From assembly GCA_033439255.1 (NCBI GenBank), contig CM065885.1:2356001-2420000 (forward strand): 64,000 nt of DNA, read 5' to 3'. The position numbers and the translations under genes were made by a program. Positions 60,409-64,000 of the stretch are shown here, in pieces. The notes beneath the pieces are model-generated. The model saw only the letters and a program-made list of their open reading frames with translations. It searched no databases and was not told where the DNA came from. The first letter of the stretch is position 1. Each line of letters opens with the position of its first letter. This DNA is from Hericium rajendrae. Taxonomy: Eukaryota; Basidiomycota; Agaricomycetes; Russulales; Hericiaceae.

Positions 60409-61515
60409 TTATCCGACCATACTCCTTTTCCTGCCCCGCATGCGAACTGGGCACCCATCATGACTTAGCATACAATCCGGTGGCACAAAGCACGCGCATA
60501 CATACCTTCGTCCAGTCGCCGTCCTACTGCCTTCCACTCACTGCCCATCCGCATTTGATATGCCTTCAGCACAGAAGCGAAAAGCGCCTCTGATTCTGGA
60601 TGCGTAGATGCGAATGCACGTTCCAGTACATATAGATCCACGGCTTTGTCCTCCACGAGGGTCGACGTATATGAGAGCCCAAAATCGATGAGCACCTGAC
60701 GATAGAATGTTATGAATTGCACTAGTAAGACCCGGGGAAGGACAAACCAGTTCAGTTTTTGACGTCTTTGTAGAGGAAGGATGCCGCAGCATCATGTTTG
60801 AAGTGGTCAAATCGCCATGGACAATATCTACTAGATGCATCTTCGCGATCTCAGTTCCAATGAGCTGCATAACGTCATCTGCCCATATCTCAGTACCACT
60901 GCGACTAACTGGAAAGGAAAAATGTCACACCTCTTGAAATCCCATATTCACCCACGAGATCCTCGGTCTCAGGCTCAGGCTCGTCAACATCGTCTCCGTC
61001 TCCATCATCCTCAGGAAGCTCCTCCTCGTCTTCCGCCCCACCGCCGAGCAGGAACCGGATGCTGCGCCCATCAATCCACTCGATACCCAGGAGCCCAGTG
61101 ACCGCGTCGACCATCCGGATGGCGGGTACATTGACACCAGCTCTAACCGTCGCAGTGTCCGATCAGTAATCGTATCAAGCCTTCAGAGTACACGTAACGC
61201 ACCGTAAGCATTTCATCAATGCCCGTGCCTCACCCGCGACACGCGATCATGTTAATGTGGAATCTAACGTCACATGCCGATATCCTTTCTTGAATCTGTG
61301 CTTCAGCAGCACCGGCGTCGCACCCGCACCTGGTTCACTGGGTGATGAAACATGCAAGAATCCTTTGTATATGCGCTGATAAAGGAAAGGTAGGGCGTCA
61401 GAATGTCAGAAAGGAGAGTCGGAGGAAGCGGTGAGCTACTTGCTGCCTCGGCGCCTTGTGCTATGGAGGTTGAAGCCTCGAGAAGTGCAAGCGATGGAGA
61501 GTCCGCTGTAGACAT
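60409..61515 (-). pseudogene. BUD32 copy C with a nonsense change
   Basis: All six exons are present, including the GC-AG first intron (GAGGCA then GCAAGT) and the same motifs: QGAEA, RIYKGFLHVSS, PVLLKHRFKKGYRH, GIEWIDGRSIR, HGDLTTSNMML, VLIDFGLSYTST and the tail RKRSMVG. In exon 2, after STLT, the intact copy has CGA (Arg) and this one TGA, near 61243. The change turns CGCG into CATG, as methyl-cytosine decay on both strands would. The kinase core lies after the stop, so no active product is expected. The rest shows little decay, so the loss is recent. Confidence 0.8.
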
Positions 61516-61759
61516 TCTTGCAGGTTTAATTATTGGCTATGAATTTAGCGGGGCAATGATGTTATCATGAAGTTGACATGAACCGAGTGAGTGAATACAG
61601 TAGTTGGAAGTGTGCTTAAGATAATAACCGTGTGAACCAGATGCCATATACAGCGCACTACTGTACGGCTGGAACGTCCTACTTACTTACACAACTCAGA
61701 CTCAAACTTATCTTCTGAGAGTTACGGACCCTGGGAGAAGTTGAACACCTGTTTCACTT

Positions 61760-61930
61760 TCAAAATCTCTTTGTCACCCTGTCCCTTTCGCAGAAGAACA
61801 AGTGAAGACGCATACAATGATACATGGACGAACATCGCCGCTTCAATTGTTAGTTGACCCCCGAAGACGCATATAACCTCCTCGAGGTGCCAACTGAAGG
61901 CGCATATATGGACGTGGCGTCTTCGCACAG
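61760..61930. repeat. Relic of the ~75-bp minisatellite, about 3 units, second copy
   Basis: AGAACAAGTGAAGACGCATA, GAAGACGCATATAACC and CAACTGAAGGCGCATATATG followed by GACG repeat the same unit as at 57590-57810, with one unit shortened. Confidence 0.7.
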
Positions 61931-63110
61931 GATCTACATTGAATACTGTGTTCGCCTACTAACTGTCTGGCCATACAAGGTGATGTAGTGACCTACTTCA
62001 TGATGGAACAGTCGACTGCACTTCATCTACTGTCTAATAGGCACATGCTGATTGCAAAATGCAATAAAAAATGTTCTTGAAATTTGTGTTTCTCTAGAAA
62101 AACCGAGCAGCAATGCGGCAGAAAATGGGAAACGGGGCGAGACCCAGCTTCCTTGCGCCCTGGATGAACAACCCCGAAATCTTCACGTCTCTTCTCTTAC
62201 AGCAGAGCACAATAAATCATGTGTTCTGGAAACTTTCCTAATGCACCTACCGTGGCAACGCATCGAACTTTTAAGCTTCGTCTCCGAAGCCTGGATTTCG
62301 ACGCTGTGCACCACAATGCACCCCATAATTTTCCGAGATTAAAGGACGTGCATGGGTCACGCCTGCGCTAGCGTAATTGCGCCTTTACATGGTCATTGGT
62401 ATTCACTGTGGACATGATACTTGAACACAATCCTCGGACTGATGCTTCCTGTTTTGAACCGACCCTAACGTGATCAGGGCCCTCTTTCCTTCGTGCTGAA
62501 ACCTGCCGTACTCCAGGAATCTCTTCAACCTCTTCACATATCGCCAAGTGATCTGGCCCATCGTCGCTTGTTTCTCGGCCTGCAAGCCATCAGCAGGTAA
62601 TACATACTTCCTCGCCGCACACCGCGCACCACAGGTGCTGCACATCGCATGATCAAGGCCCAAGCACTTCATGCGACAGCCTCATCTCTGCATCGACGGC
62701 CCGCGTATCGCCTTTCGGGGCGCGGTCTTGTATTCTGGCGCATCTGGAAGGGCCCCGACACTCCGTATGTGCGTAGGAAGGTATCGCAGAGGTGCTTCTC
62801 GAGGCAGAGACATCATCAAGCAGACGTGCACAGCTGTCTCTATCCAATACGACGGAAATTACGGTCCTATATTCGGTAAATGCACGGGTTCATGTCTTGC
62901 CAATGGCGCTCGCCTTCAGTTATTCACACCTGATGGAATAAAGAGGTGCTGGGCTGGTGACATCCAGGAGACCAAGCTGACATGCTATCCCCGCACGTTC
63001 ATGCCGTATCGGAAGTTCGTTCAGCCTTTGAGGCCTCCCGCAAGCCGTTTTCTCAGGTAGAAGCTCGGCGAATACTTTTGTTGTATGGCCTATACTCCAT
63101 CCGAGGAGGG
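61931..63110. other. GH45 upstream region, unit 2
   Basis: Counterpart of 57850-59037 with small deletions. No gene is supported. Confidence 0.5.
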
Positions 63111-63116
63111 TATAAA
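63111..63116 (+). promoter_or_regulatory. TATA box of GH45 copy 2
   Basis: TATAAA at the position equivalent to that of copy 1, 44 bp before the chosen ATG. Confidence 0.6.
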
Positions 63117-63154
63117 GCAGCTCGATGGACTTTCTCAAGAGTCAACTGCCCAGC

Positions 63155-64000
63155 ATGTTCTCTTTCAAAGCTGCTATTGTCCTTGCTGCCTTCTTCACAT
63201 TCGCCTCTGCACAGCAGAGTGGAACGACCACCACAACCTGGGACTGGTGCGTCTGGTTTTTCCCCTACTGCCGTCGCTCTGCGCATAGGTCTCACTACGA
63301 TTTTATCAAGCTGTGAGCCCGCCTGCGGGTACACTTCTAACCTGTCTCCGGGTACGTCTCGAACCCATTGTCACCTTGCCTCACCCACACAGTTCGACTT
63401 CGGCGACAGGCGCGGTCGGCCCCGTCCGCTCTTGCAACCAGGCCAACGGCCCCGCTGATGCGGGGGCGACCAATGCCTGCTTCGCCAACGGTGCTACGGA
63501 CCTCGCGTTCTCGTGCTCGACCTACCAGCCCATCATCGTGAGCGACACGCTCTCGTACGGCTTCGCGGGACACGGCAACACGGCCACAGCGACCTGTACG
63601 TTGTGTCGCTCGTCAAGGCTCTGGAAGTCCGCTGATCGCTCGATATTGTGCAGGCTGCAAGTGCTATCAATTCACATGGACATCGGGTGCCGGCGCGGGC
63701 AAGTCGATGATCGTGCAGGCCATCAATGCTGGTGGTGGGTTTCACATTTTCTCGATCGAGCTCGTCTTCTCGACAAGGAGTCTAATTTTTGACATTCTTG
63801 CGACAGGTATAACCGACACCGACTTCGACATCTACGTATGTCCCGCTCTCTCTCCCCCCTTTCTGACTCTGACTCTGACTCATATTTCCTGCTAGACGCC
63901 AGGCGGCGGCGTGGGCGGTATGCACCTCTTGTGATGCAGAATCTGAGACAATTAACTCGCGTACTGCCAATAGACCTTAATGGCTGCACCGCGCAATACG
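63155..64000 (+). CDS. GH45 endoglucanase, copy 2 (partial, runs off the window)
   Basis: Exons 63155-63246, 63311-63328, 63393-63595, 63654-63734, 63807-63835, 63896-63917 and 63974 onward have the same structure as copy 1. The signal peptide is MFSFKAAIVLAAFFTFASA; the Thr-rich stretch is two residues shorter. TWDCCEPACG, CCKCYQFTWTSG and TDFDIYTPGGGVG with both catalytic Asp residues are kept. The last visible exon differs (DLNGCTAQY against DYNACIAQY in copy 1). The frame is open as far as visible, so both copies may be active. Confidence 0.9.

Larger units (their letters stand above)
60361..64000. repeat. Segmental duplication, unit 2 (BUD32, minisatellite, GH45), cut by window end
   Basis: Partner of 56150-60360, offset about 4.2 kb, same gene order and orientation. 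The coding parts are highly similar; the spacer between BUD32 and GH45 differs by several small deletions. Confidence 0.85.

Overview
The window looks like nuclear DNA of a filamentous basidiomycete, most likely a wood-decay Agaricomycete. Genes are split by many introns of about 48-75 bp with GT-AG ends. Several proteins are typical of that group: a DUF6533 membrane protein, a basidiomycete GH45 endoglucanase, a Bun107/WDR48 protein with a long disordered middle and a Cch1 calcium channel. A tRNA-Glu gene with a short intron is also present. The species call is inference; exon joins were worked out by hand from splice sites and from frames that close exactly.

Layout. 1-4.3 kb: degenerate repeats plus inverted, decayed copies of part of the eIF3a gene that lies 30 kb away. 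4.3-6.4 kb: a LINE-type insertion carrying only ORF1, with a poly(A) tail and a 13-bp target duplication. 6.5-19.2 kb: WDR48/Bun107, a TA-flanked MITE, mitochondrial EF-G, a DUF6533 protein, tRNA-Glu and a secreted Ser/Asn-rich protein. 19.7-21.1 kb: a non-autonomous hAT-like element with an 8-bp target duplication. 22.0-24.9 kb: a hexose-type sugar transporter and its truncated pseudogene copy. 27.7-29.1 kb: an AMID/FSP1-like oxidoreductase with a GATA-site cluster upstream. 29.2-31.1 kb: an array of about 25 diverged ~75-bp units.

31.4-44.4 kb is a conserved housekeeping block: the Cdc48 adaptor p47/Shp1 diverging from eIF3a, which converges on the calcium channel CCH1. From 45.6 kb to the end lies a young accessory block built by repeated segmental duplication. 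An unknown 271-aa protein gene, the KEOPS kinase BUD32 and a GH45 endoglucanase recur in it. Of three BUD32 copies, one is intact, one is split by a Ty1/Copia retrotransposon with nearly identical LTRs, and one has a nonsense change. Short relics of the 29-31 kb minisatellite lie between BUD32 and GH45 in both duplicated units.

The genes do not form one pathway. Two themes can be seen: core functions (translation by eIF3a and MEF1, ubiquitin/Cdc48 biology by WDR48 and p47, tRNA modification by BUD32, calcium entry by CCH1) and plant-biomass use (sugar transporter, tandem GH45). Mobile elements occupy the borders between gene groups.
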